Of a DNA stretch of 64,000 nt, positions 24,450-32,798 are shown one piece after another. The notes beneath the pieces are model-generated. The model searched no databases. It saw nothing but the letters and a program-made list of their open reading frames with translations, and was not told the DNA's origin. Made by a program: the position numbers and the translations under genes. The stretch is from Ruminococcus flavefaciens (GTDB taxonomy: Bacteria; Bacillota; Clostridia; Oscillospirales; Ruminococcaceae), in NCBI GenBank assembly GCA_004554385.1, contig SFMO01000167.1, positions 1 through 64,000 on the forward strand. Reading direction: 5' to 3'. The first letter of the stretch is position 1; each line of letters opens with the position of its first letter.

Positions 24450-26954
24450 TCAGCTGAACATCTTCTCGAAATACTCAGGAGTCTTATCAGTGCCATTGCA
24501 CTGTGTATTGATAATACACATTACCTCATCATCGATCTTTCTTGCGTAATAGTATTCACATGCCTTATTTCCTTCATAATCAACTTCCATTATCTCTCTG
24601 ACATAATCCCTGCCGCCCAGCTTGACGGAAGCTCTTTCCTTATACTCAGTCTCAGCGCCGTAATTCTCAGGATTATAAAACGCCTTGTAGTCATCGAGAA
24701 ACTCTTCCTCTGAATAGTCCGCATCGTCAGGAGCAGCCGTTTTTGTGTTCAGGTAAGTGATCGCAATTGCAGCGTCGTCCGAAATAAAGACCTGCTCCCA
24801 TGTCCTTGCATTTTCGCGTACCTTGTCCTTCTCTTCACTGCACATTGAAACAATGCTGCCTCTGAACATACCTATATCGCCTTCACCAACATGCTTCATG
24901 CCTTCGGGCATCTTCATTTTCAGTCCCGCAAAATCACTGGTGTATACACCGTCCTTGAATTCGCCCACGGTATATTTTGTACCCTTCATCGGATCTTCGT
25001 AAGTATCATCATCAGAGTCATCAGGTGCAGCTCCTTCGGGCTCAGCCTTAGGCTTGAAGCCGCTGCCGTAATTAAGTCCGTAGCCCTTTTCAAACCAGCA
25101 CTTGTCTGTGCCTATCTGTTCAACAGAGCTGTACCACGGGCTTGGCAGCTTTCCTCTGAAATCCGCACAGCCGCAGAGAACGTCTGAAATGCCCTTGCCC
25201 TCTGAACCCGGAAGATAGCACATCACAACGCTGTCCCAGCTGTCGTAGTCTGCCTTGTCGATGATGACCTGACGTCCTGCAACGATGCAGGCAACAGTTG
25301 GCTTGCCCAGCTTTTTAGCTTCGTCGATCGCCTGACGGTTTTTGTCAAGTCCCAGCTTTCCGCACAGCTCCATATCCTCGCTGTCGCCGTTCCACTCGGC
25401 ATAGGGCTTCTCACCCAGAGCTACAAGCACAAGGTCGGCATTCTTTGCTTCGTCAGGGTTTGTGATAACGGTTATGCCGTATGACTCGGCATAGGTCTTG
25501 AAAGCCTCAAGAACAGTTGTAACACCCTTAATGTCCTTTGTATAGCTTTCAGCCCAGTCAAGGGTCCAGCTTCCGCACTGTGCGCTGGCATCGTCAGATG
25601 CAGGGCCAATGATGTAAACCGATGAGCCCTCCTTTACGGGAAGGGTATCCTTGTCGTTTTTCAGCAGCACAAGGCTCTCCTCCACCATCTGCTCGGCGAT
25701 CTTTCTGTACTCCGCAGAGCCTGTTTCCTTCTGCACGGTATCGCCATTCTCAAACAGCGGATCATTGAACAACCCGTTCTCAAGCTTTACCTTAATGATA
25801 CGCCTTACAGCGTCATCGACGCGCTCTTCGGAGATCTTGCCTGATTTGACTGAATCAGCGATTATTTTTGCAGCCTCATCGGCTCTGTTTACCTCCATGA
25901 GCATATCTATACCTGCATTAACAGCAGTGATGACCTGCTCCTCATAATCCTTGCCGGGAATGTTCTGTATGGACTCCCAGTCGCTGACTATAAAGCCCTC
26001 AAAGCCCATTTCATCCTTGAGCTTCATGATGTATTCCTTATTCTCATGCATCTTTACGCCATTAAGAGCCGCATGGCTTATCATAATAGTCTGAACTCCG
26101 GAGTTTATCATCTCCTGATATACGTCAAGAAGCTCCTTTATCTCTGCATCTGTAAGAGTCGCCTCACCTCTGTCGATGAGTCTGTCAACGAACTGAGAAC
26201 CGTTCTGAGAGTCCTCACCTGTCCCGTAAGCAGCACTTCCCTCCGCAAAGAAATGCTTTGCGCAGGCTATACCGCCGCCGTCGATATAGCCCTTGATATA
26301 CGCTGAGCCAAGCTTTGATATGATACCGAGATCAGAGCTGTAGCACTCGTAGGTACGTCCCCAGCGCGGATCAACGGACTGTGAGACCACAGGGAAGAAA
26401 TTCCACGGCATATGGCAGATCCTTGCCTCGTCCGCAACGACCTGTCCCATTTTATAGGTCAGCTCCTCGTCGTTTGCAGCGCCTATACCTATGTTATGGG
26501 GGAAATATACTGCATTGACACAGTATCCTACTCCATGAGCGTGATCGCTGCCGTAGACAAATGGGATACCTGCTTCAGAGGCAATAGCGCCCTTCTGAAG
26601 GTTATTTGTCAGCTCCTGCCATTCCTGACAGCTGAACTCCATGCCCGAATTTTCTCCGAGAACGCTGCCGTAATCGGCGAGCTTCATTGTATTTTCGGGA
26701 TCATCCTCCACCATATAAACCGCAGGCTGTACCATCTGGGCAGCCTTCTGCTCAAGTGTCAGCTCCTTGACTATCTCTTCGGGAGACATTGAAGCATATC
26801 TCTGATACTTAGGTCCGTGATCCTTTACTGTGCTGTCTGATGCCACTTCAATTTCTGTCGATGATGAAGATTCTGATGTTTTTCCTTTTTCCGCACATGA
26901 CACAGCTGATACAAGCAATGCCAGCGGAAGCATGAGTGCAATGATCTTTTTCAT
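24450..26954 (-). CDS. GH3 beta-glycosidase lipoprotein with extra C-terminal domain
   Basis: 834 residues from the ATG at 26954 (AAAAGGAG upstream); this start gives a lipoprotein signal with lipobox VSAVSC. The GH3 N-domain (about 55-370) has GSDHAHGVG, CAKHFFAEG, VQTIMISHAALNG and the nucleophile motif GFIVSDWES. The GH3 C-domain (about 420-640) has LVLLKNDKDTLP, NADLVLVALGEKPY and LPGSEGKGISDVL. Such enzymes release terminal beta-linked glucose or xylose. Residues about 670-834 form an additional alpha/beta domain (FAGLKMKMPEGM, VKLGGRDYVR) resembling PsbP/DcrB-like domains, not usual in GH3 enzymes. It should be fixed on the outer membrane face, acting on oligosaccharides released by the cellulosome. 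No dockerin. Confidence 0.87.
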   Translation of the reverse strand: MKKIIALMLPLALLVSAVSCAEKGKTSESSSSTEIEVASDSTVKDHGPKYQRYASMSPEEIVKELTLEQKAAQMVQPAVYMVEDDPENTMKLADYGSVLGENSGMEFSCQEWQELTNNLQKGAIASEAGIPFVYGSDHAHGVGYCVNAVYFPHNIGIGAANDEELTYKMGQVVADEARICHMPWNFFPVVSQSVDPRWGRTYECYSSDLGIISKLGSAYIKGYIDGGGIACAKHFFAEGSAAYGTGEDSQNGSQFVDRLIDRGEATLTDAEIKELLDVYQEMINSGVQTIMISHAALNGVKMHENKEYIMKLKDEMGFEGFIVSDWESIQNIPGKDYEEQVITAVNAGIDMLMEVNRADEAAKIIADSVKSGKISEERVDDAVRRIIKVKLENGLFNDPLFENGDTVQKETGSAEYRKIAEQMVEESLVLLKNDKDTLPVKEGSSVYIIGPASDDASAQCGSWTLDWAESYTKDIKGVTTVLEAFKTYAESYGITVITNPDEAKNADLVLVALGEKPYAEWNGDSEDMELCGKLGLDKNRQAIDEAKKLGKPTVACIVAGRQVIIDKADYDSWDSVVMCYLPGSEGKGISDVLCGCADFRGKLPSPWYSSVEQIGTDKCWFEKGYGLNYGSGFKPKAEPEGAAPDDSDDDTYEDPMKGTKYTVGEFKDGVYTSDFAGLKMKMPEGMKHVGEGDIGMFRGSIVSMCSEEKDKVRENARTWEQVFISDDAAIAITYLNTKTAAPDDADYSEEEFLDDYKAFYNPENYGAETEYKERASVKLGGRDYVREIMEVDYEGNKACEYYYARKIDDEVMCIINTQCNGTDKTPEYFEKMFS

Positions 26955-27009
26955 CTGAATTACTCCTTTTGCAGTATGTTTGATGATATGTTTTACGCAA
27001 TACTCGCAT

Positions 27010-27038
27010 ATTATAGCATAGAATTGCAAAAATAGCAA
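27010..27038 (-). promoter_or_regulatory. Promoter of the GH3 gene (copy 1 of repeated promoter)
   Basis: On the minus strand TTGCTA (27033-27038), 17 bases, TATAAT (27010-27015), 55 bases before the GH3 start codon. The spacer shares its sequence with the divergent copy at 27200-27228. Confidence 0.82.
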
Positions 27039-27105
27039 GCATCGAGCCGCTGCACCCTTTTTTGCGCCAAAGTTTTACGGCACATATACTTTCACTCCGC
27101 GCCAC

Positions 27106-27134
27106 TTGCTATTTACTCATATTTATGCTATAAG
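27106..27134 (+). promoter_or_regulatory. Promoter copy 2 (upstream of the ABC-F gene)
   Basis: TTGCTA (27106-27111), 17 bases, TATAAG (27129-27134). The spacer again ends in TATGC, as in the two other copies. Confidence 0.65.
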
Positions 27135-27199
27135 CGCGGAGCCCGCGCCGCCGTTTTCGCGCCGTAATAAATATCTGCACCACTTTTTTGCCGCGATTG

Positions 27200-27228
27200 T
27201 TGCTATTTTTTCAATTATATGCTATAAT
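27200..27228 (+). promoter_or_regulatory. Promoter copy 3 (proximal to the ABC-F gene)
   Basis: TTGCTA (27200-27205), 17 bases, TATAAT (27223-27228), 30 bases before the ABC-F start codon. It is the strongest of the two plus-strand copies. Confidence 0.82.
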
Positions 27229-27258
27229 ATTTTGCATGACTGCAAAAAGGAGATTATT

Positions 27259-28812
27259 ATGAGCATACTTAATGTTGAACACGTTACCCACGGCTTCGGA
27301 GCCCGTCAGATACTCAACGACGCTTCATTCCGACTGCTGAAGGGCGAGCACGTGGGACTTGTAGGAGCCAACGGCGAAGGAAAGTCCACCTTCCTTAACA
27401 TAATCATGGGCAAACTGCAGCCCGATGAGGGAAAAATAGAATGGTGCAGGCACATTACCACAGGCTACCTCGACCAGTACAGCACCCTTGAAAAGGGAAA
27501 AACTATCCGTGATGTGCTCCGTGAAGCCTTCGACCACCTCTCAGAGCTTGAAGCTGAAATGCTTGGGCTTTACGATAAGATGTCAGACTGCTCCGAGGAT
27601 GAGATGAACGCACTTATGGAGGAAGTCGGCGAGATACAGAGCATTCTCGACTACAGCGGCTTCTATACCATAGACGCCAAAATATCCGAATACGCCAACG
27701 GTCTCGGTCTTAACGAGATAGGTCTCGACAGAGATGTTGCGGAGCTGTCGGGCGGTCAGAGAGCAAAGGTGCTCCTTGCAAAGGTCCTTCTCGAAAATCC
27801 CATGATACTCATTCTTGACGAGCCCACAAACTTCCTCGATGAGAACCATATCAGATGGCTGACAAATTTCCTGCAAAACTACGAAAACGCATTCATTCTC
27901 GTTTCTCACGATGTTCCCTTTATGAACAGCGTCATAAACGTGGTATACCATGTTGAGAATGCAGTTATGACCAGATATACAGGCGATTACGACAATTTTG
28001 TCAGAATGTACGAGCTGAAAAAGAAACAGCTTGAGCAGGCTTACGAAAAACAGCAGAAAGAGATCGCAGACCTTGAGGACTTCATCGCCCGCAATAAGGC
28101 AAGGGTAGCGACTACCAACATGGCAAAATCACGCCAGAAAAAGCTTGACAAAATGGACAAGATAACCCTTATGCGTGAAAAGCCAAAGCCCACCTTCTCC
28201 TTCAGAAAAGCCCGTACTCCGGGACGTGTGGTCATCGACTGCAAGGATATAGTACTCGGTTACGACGAGCCCCTTACAAAGCCCATTTCAGTAAAGGTCG
28301 AAAACGGTCAGAAAATAGCGATCCGCGGAGTAAACGGCATCGGAAAATCAACCCTTCTGAAGACCCTTCTGAAGATAATACCTCCGATCTCAGGCTATGT
28401 AGAGCATGACCAGTTCGTGGAATACGGCTATTTCGAGCAGGAAGAGGAAAGCACCTCAAAAACTGCCCTTGACGTTATATGGGAGGAATACCCTTCAATG
28501 ACCAACGCAGAGGTCCGTGCCGCTCTTGCCCAGTGCGGACTCACCACCGAGCATATCACCTCTCAGATGCGAGTGCTCTCAGGCGGCGAGAATGCCAAGG
28601 TCAGAATTTGCAGGATAATGCTCAAAGAGGTCAATCTTCTCGTTCTTGACGAGCCCACCAATCACCTTGACGTTGACGCCAAGGAGTCGCTGAAAAAGGC
28701 GATAAAGGACTACAAGGGCACAGTCCTCATCGTAAGCCATGAGCCTGAATTCTACATGGATATTGCCGATAATATCTGGAATATCGAGGAATGGTCCACT
28801 AAAATAATTTAA
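27259..28812 (+). CDS. ABC-F family ATPase
   Basis: 517 residues from the ATG at 27259 (AAAAGGAG 6 bases upstream). Two ABC domains lie in tandem without membrane segments. The first has GANGEGKST, LSGGQRAK and LDEPTNFLDE. The second has GVNGIGKST, LSGGENAK and LDEPTNHLD. Between them is the charged P-site tRNA interaction linker (about 240-320, with ARNKARVATTNMAKSRQKK). ABC-F proteins bind the ribosomal E site and modulate translation or dislodge antibiotics. Length and signatures suit the YkpA/YbiT-type housekeeping subgroup rather than a known resistance subgroup, but the subgroup cannot be fixed without a tree. Monocistronic, with two tandem promoters, divergent from the GH3 gene. Confidence 0.9.
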   Translation: MSILNVEHVTHGFGARQILNDASFRLLKGEHVGLVGANGEGKSTFLNIIMGKLQPDEGKIEWCRHITTGYLDQYSTLEKGKTIRDVLREAFDHLSELEAEMLGLYDKMSDCSEDEMNALMEEVGEIQSILDYSGFYTIDAKISEYANGLGLNEIGLDRDVAELSGGQRAKVLLAKVLLENPMILILDEPTNFLDENHIRWLTNFLQNYENAFILVSHDVPFMNSVINVVYHVENAVMTRYTGDYDNFVRMYELKKKQLEQAYEKQQKEIADLEDFIARNKARVATTNMAKSRQKKLDKMDKITLMREKPKPTFSFRKARTPGRVVIDCKDIVLGYDEPLTKPISVKVENGQKIAIRGVNGIGKSTLLKTLLKIIPPISGYVEHDQFVEYGYFEQEEESTSKTALDVIWEEYPSMTNAEVRAALAQCGLTTEHITSQMRVLSGGENAKVRICRIMLKEVNLLVLDEPTNHLDVDAKESLKKAIKDYKGTVLIVSHEPEFYMDIADNIWNIEEWSTKII

Positions 28813-28828
28813 ACAGCATATGAGCCTT

Positions 28829-28859
28829 ACCGGATCTGGAATAACAGGTCCGGTTTTTT
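28829..28859 (+). terminator. Terminator of the ABC-F gene
   Basis: A 10-bp stem with one G-U pair (28829-28838 and 28845-28854) and a 6-base loop is followed by a six-T run. Confidence 0.9.
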
Positions 28860-28966
28860 ATGCCTCTGTGCTGCCAAAGAAGAAGATGAACAGGCTTCTT
28901 TTAGTTTATTGTTAAAATCAACAAATCAGCAGTTTAAATTTTGTTTATTTTGTTTTTTTAAATTTC

Positions 28967-28995
28967 TTGATATCAAAATATAATTGTGTTATACT
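28967..28995 (+). promoter_or_regulatory. Promoter of the pilus operon
   Basis: TTGATA (28967-28972), 17 bases, TATACT (28990-28995), about 45 bases before the signal peptidase start. No further convincing promoter was found between the six genes that follow, so this probably drives the whole pilus operon. Confidence 0.75.
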
Positions 28996-29040
28996 TATAT
29001 ACATAATGTAATGCATTTTTGACAAAGGCAGGATAAGAAA

Positions 29041-29676
29041 ATGTCAAAAAAAGATTTCGGAGATCTGAATAAACGCGAGTTAGTTGACCTCGTTTATACA
29101 ATGATGAACACCGATGAAAAAGAAAACACAGAACTGCCCCTGGTCGAGCAAGTTGTCGCGGAGCGAAAAAAGCTCAATAGCAAGGCAAAATTTCGACACA
29201 TACTAAAAAGCACCGTGTCTGCACTCATCGTTGCAGCAGCGGCGGCGGTTCTGATCTCAATGCTTTTTCTGCCCGTTATCCAGGTTTCGGGTGACAGCAT
29301 GAAGCCCACTCTTAGCAACGGAGATATTATACTGCTTGTAAAATCAAAGCATTTTTCTACAGGTGAGCTATGCTGTGTCTCATGGCAGAACAAGCTCCTG
29401 CTAAAACGTGTCATCGGTCTTCCGGGCGACAATATCGATATTGACGAAAAAGGCAATGTATTTCTCAACGGAAAGCTCCTTGATGAACCCTATGTCATCA
29501 GCAAGTCTCTCGGAGAATGTGACATAGATCTCCCCTACACAGTTCCCGAAGGGAAGCTCTTTGTTATGGGAGATCAGCGCGAGACCTCCATAGACAGCCG
29601 AAATTCCGCAGTAGGCTGTATTGATTACGATCAGATGGTCGGCAGATACCTTTTCAGGATATGGTCCGCTGACTGA
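29041..29676 (+). CDS. Signal peptidase I of the pilus operon
   Basis: 211 residues, ATG with AGGATAAG upstream. A charged cytoplasmic N-terminal extension (about 1-58) precedes one membrane segment (about 59-83). The S26 serine protease core follows, with the nucleophile in SGDSMKPTL, the general base lysine in LLLKRVIGLPGD, and the box GDQRETSIDSRN. It cleaves signal peptides on the outer face of the membrane. As the first gene of a sortase-pilus operon, it probably processes the pilins, as dedicated signal peptidases do in several Gram-positive pilus islands. It lies 40 bases before the tip protein gene. Confidence 0.92.
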   Translation: MSKKDFGDLNKRELVDLVYTMMNTDEKENTELPLVEQVVAERKKLNSKAKFRHILKSTVSALIVAAAAAVLISMLFLPVIQVSGDSMKPTLSNGDIILLVKSKHFSTGELCCVSWQNKLLLKRVIGLPGDNIDIDEKGNVFLNGKLLDEPYVISKSLGECDIDLPYTVPEGKLFVMGDQRETSIDSRNSAVGCIDYDQMVGRYLFRIWSAD

Positions 29677-29716
29677 GTCTATACATTATAATAGCGACAA
29701 AGAAAGGAGGATGTTT

Positions 29717-32700
29717 TTGGATCACTCTATAAAAAATTACCTCCGTGTGATCCGCACAAGGAAGAAACAGAAGCGACGGCTTACATCCTTCATCACGGCT
29801 ATGTCCGTTTTTGTTTCCGCAGGCGTTTTCTGGCAGCTGCGCGGTATCGGTACCGCAATGACTGACATCACCCTCAGATCAGAGGACGGAAAAACGACTG
29901 TTCAGCTGTCTGATGCGGACAGCGCACTTTGCGAAACCAGTGAAATCTGGGAATCTACTCTTCCTCCACTCACTGATGATCTTGCTGAAAATACTGCTCT
30001 TGTAGCAGCTTCACAGATAGATTACACCGAAAACACAAACAACTTTATTACCGGCGACGACGGCGCTGTTCACAAGAATTACAGCCGTTACGGCGCATGG
30101 TTCGGTAATCCCTACGGTGACTGGAACTGTATGTTCACCTGCTTCTGCCTGTATTACGCAGGAGTGAAGGAAGCCGATATCCCCTACGGCTCAGGCTGCT
30201 GGGCATGGTCGCTGAAGCTAAGCGAAAATGGAATACTGATCCCCTTCAATAAGGGATCCCCCAAACGAGGAGATATCATCTTCTTCGATAATGATCTGGA
30301 CGGAAAAGCCGACAGGTCGGGAATTATTTCCGAGCTATCAACAGATCCCGATGATCCTTTTATCAGGATCATTGAAGGACAGGTAAACGGTGCGGTGGCA
30401 GAATGCAGCTTCCCGCCCGATGACGTGCATATTGCAGGATATGTGCCTGTAAACGGCACAGTAAGCAAAACTGTATCATTTATGGATCTCGCTGCGGAAA
30501 GCAGCTCGGGCATAAAGGTATACGCCTCCGCTGAACAGGGGATATTCCCCGAGGACACGGAAATGGCAGTATCTGATGTAGCCCGTGACGAAGCATTGAA
30601 AAAAGCGGCAGACGCCCTCGGAACACAGGATGTCGAGGCTGTAGCCGTTGATATATCATTCCTCTCCCCTGACGGTACGGAGCTCGAACCTGCTGACAGC
30701 TCATGTGTTCACGTTGAAATAGTTCTTCCCGAGGAGCAGAAGCTCAGCGGCGAGGGATTCAGCCTGCTCCATGTAACAGACAGCGGTGAGACCGAGATGA
30801 TCGAAAACGCTGACGTCTCAGGAGAAAAAGCAATATTCGATGCAGACAGCTTTTCGATCTATGTGCTGACATCAGGCGGCTATAAGGACATTGCTTCTGC
30901 TATAACCGTTAACGGTCAGACTATCCCCAACAGCGCAGACAATCCATATGTGCTCTATGTGGGAGATACCGTAAAGCTCGAAGGCTATACCACACATGAA
31001 CCAAGTACCCTAAAGGGCTGGTTCTTCGGAACTGATGAAGCCGTCCTGAAAATGGACAACGGTTCACACAGCGATTCAAGGGTCGGCAGCAGCCGATGGA
31101 AGCATTCAGCGTCATATACTGCGCAGTCAGTCGGAACCACCTCTGTTTCCATTGACGGAGGAACCGAAGGCTACACCACTTTTTATGTAAAGGTGGTCGA
31201 CAGACCGCGGATATACGTCAATACCTCCCTCGGTGAAAAGGACAAGGATCAGGTGCATGAGTACCTCGGCTCTCTCCACGCCGGCAATCCCGATGACTAT
31301 TTCGTATACCAGGACGGCAAACGAAAATATATCAAAAACGGCGATGACTGGATAGGCTACAACAGCGACGGCTCTCTCAGATATGACGGCGGACTTCGTC
31401 CATACAGGATAAGCACAGACAATACCATCGAGCTTGTCACCTACTGTTCTCCGACCGAGGCAGACACACTGGACTTCAATGTAGGTTCAAAGGGAACTCA
31501 CACAGAAGGTACGAATTCACTTGAAAAGCTCGGCGATTCCGTAAAGGAATTAGTCACATCGGGCGAACATCAGGGTGAAGTAAGGATCTCATCAAAGTTC
31601 AGATCAAAAGCATCAAACGGAACAGGAAAAACAGGTGTGGCACTTGGCGATGATTTCTTCTATATCATCGTAAATGCAGACGGCTCAGAGGAAGATATAA
31701 AGACCCACGCCGATATTGAGATCGACGACGGCGGCTTTTATATAATTGAAGAATATTCCTTTGACGAATCAGGAAAACTGGAAAAGACGATAACGCAGTA
31801 CAGCGCATTCGTTTCAGACATCAATTCCTGCAGGATATTCGATAAAAACGGCGCACCTACGAAATTCCTTAAAAGCACTGCCAGCGACAAGAGCTTTGAA
31901 AACAAGGATGTGGAATTCACCCATGACGATTATACGCAGTATTTCGACTCGAATCAGTCATCACAGTACGAGCTCACATCAAATTACGTCAGCGGCGACA
32001 ACAAGGAAAATGAGTCCTTTATGAAGTTCGGAGACTTTTATCTCCGCGGCAACAAGAATTTTTCACTGAAAGACGCACAGAGAGCGGATTTCAATGTTGA
32101 CCTGAGATTAAAGGCTTTTTCCAAGGTTAAGGAAATATATGACCAGAACGGTACATATATAGAAACACAGACACTGACGCCGGAAAGCGGCTATGTCTCT
32201 GCAAAGGGGCTTCACTTCTCACTGGGAAGACAAAACATACTCGACGCCTATAACAAGTGCCCTGTACGTACAGGTCTCGACTTCACCCTTGCGGCAAACG
32301 CCGTTATGGTGGATTTCCAGCTGAAAAAAGAGCTCATAGACGATGATATAGGTTCAAGGACCTTTGATTTCCAGCTTCTTGACGAGAACAATAACGTCAT
32401 CGCCGAAGCACGGAATGATACAAACGGCATTATCAGCTTCAGCAATATCTATTTCTCCCGGGAAGGAACGTATACCTATACTGTTCACGAAACGGGAAAC
32501 AGCGATAATGACATCATCTTTGCTGATGACAGGAAGATAACTTTTACTGTCACCAGGGAGAACGGCATGATGAACGCATCTGTGGAAGCTGATGACCTCG
32601 TGCAGCCGATAAAGAACTACAAGACCTTCAGACTTCCCGATACAGGAGGAAGCGGCATAGTACCATATATGACAGCAGGCTCTGCAATTGTCATATTCTC

Positions 32701-32743
32701 CTTCGTGGCACTTATGCTGCGGAAAAGAAAGGAGGATAAATGA
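29717..32743 (+). CDS. LPXTG pilus tip adhesin with degenerate CHAP-like domain
   Basis: 1,008 residues. The start is most likely TTG at 29717, 6 bases after AAAGGAGG; the in-frame ATG at 29711 directly abuts the ribosome site. A long, basic N-terminus leads into a hydrophobic signal helix. Residues about 95-245 match the CHAP/NlpC-like amidase domain found in clostridial pilus tip proteins, but the catalytic Cys position in GDWxxMF reads Asn (GDWNCMF) and the usual DHVGIV histidine segment reads DRSGII, so activity is doubtful. Ig-like and beta-rich regions follow. The C-terminal pilin linker domain (about 855-965, FDFQLLDENN, YTYTVHETG) precedes LPDTGG, a membrane helix and a basic tail, the sortase signal. 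Position and size suggest the tip or adhesive subunit. Confidence 0.85.
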   Translation: MDHSIKNYLRVIRTRKKQKRRLTSFITAMSVFVSAGVFWQLRGIGTAMTDITLRSEDGKTTVQLSDADSALCETSEIWESTLPPLTDDLAENTALVAASQIDYTENTNNFITGDDGAVHKNYSRYGAWFGNPYGDWNCMFTCFCLYYAGVKEADIPYGSGCWAWSLKLSENGILIPFNKGSPKRGDIIFFDNDLDGKADRSGIISELSTDPDDPFIRIIEGQVNGAVAECSFPPDDVHIAGYVPVNGTVSKTVSFMDLAAESSSGIKVYASAEQGIFPEDTEMAVSDVARDEALKKAADALGTQDVEAVAVDISFLSPDGTELEPADSSCVHVEIVLPEEQKLSGEGFSLLHVTDSGETEMIENADVSGEKAIFDADSFSIYVLTSGGYKDIASAITVNGQTIPNSADNPYVLYVGDTVKLEGYTTHEPSTLKGWFFGTDEAVLKMDNGSHSDSRVGSSRWKHSASYTAQSVGTTSVSIDGGTEGYTTFYVKVVDRPRIYVNTSLGEKDKDQVHEYLGSLHAGNPDDYFVYQDGKRKYIKNGDDWIGYNSDGSLRYDGGLRPYRISTDNTIELVTYCSPTEADTLDFNVGSKGTHTEGTNSLEKLGDSVKELVTSGEHQGEVRISSKFRSKASNGTGKTGVALGDDFFYIIVNADGSEEDIKTHADIEIDDGGFYIIEEYSFDESGKLEKTITQYSAFVSDINSCRIFDKNGAPTKFLKSTASDKSFENKDVEFTHDDYTQYFDSNQSSQYELTSNYVSGDNKENESFMKFGDFYLRGNKNFSLKDAQRADFNVDLRLKAFSKVKEIYDQNGTYIETQTLTPESGYVSAKGLHFSLGRQNILDAYNKCPVRTGLDFTLAANAVMVDFQLKKELIDDDIGSRTFDFQLLDENNNVIAEARNDTNGIISFSNIYFSREGTYTYTVHETGNSDNDIIFADDRKITFTVTRENGMMNASVEADDLVQPIKNYKTFRLPDTGGSGIVPYMTAGSAIVIFSFVALMLRKRKEDK

Positions 32744-32798
32744 TACCTCCTTATAATAAAGCAAAAACAGACAAAATTTATTTACGAAAGGTGATATT

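Larger units (their letters stand above)
26955..27258. other. Divergent promoter region with three similar promoter copies
   Basis: Three elements of the form TTGCTATTT...TATGCTATAA occur: minus strand 27010-27038, plus strand 27106-27134 and plus strand 27200-27228. All have a 17-base spacer. Between them lie GC-rich segments containing GCGCC and GGCGCG words. No gene is visible. Confidence 0.75.

Noticed and set aside
27259..28812. ABC-F gene as an antibiotic-resistance determinant
   Set aside because: Motifs and linker fit housekeeping ABC-F subgroups at least as well; resistance cannot be claimed without phylogeny or tests.
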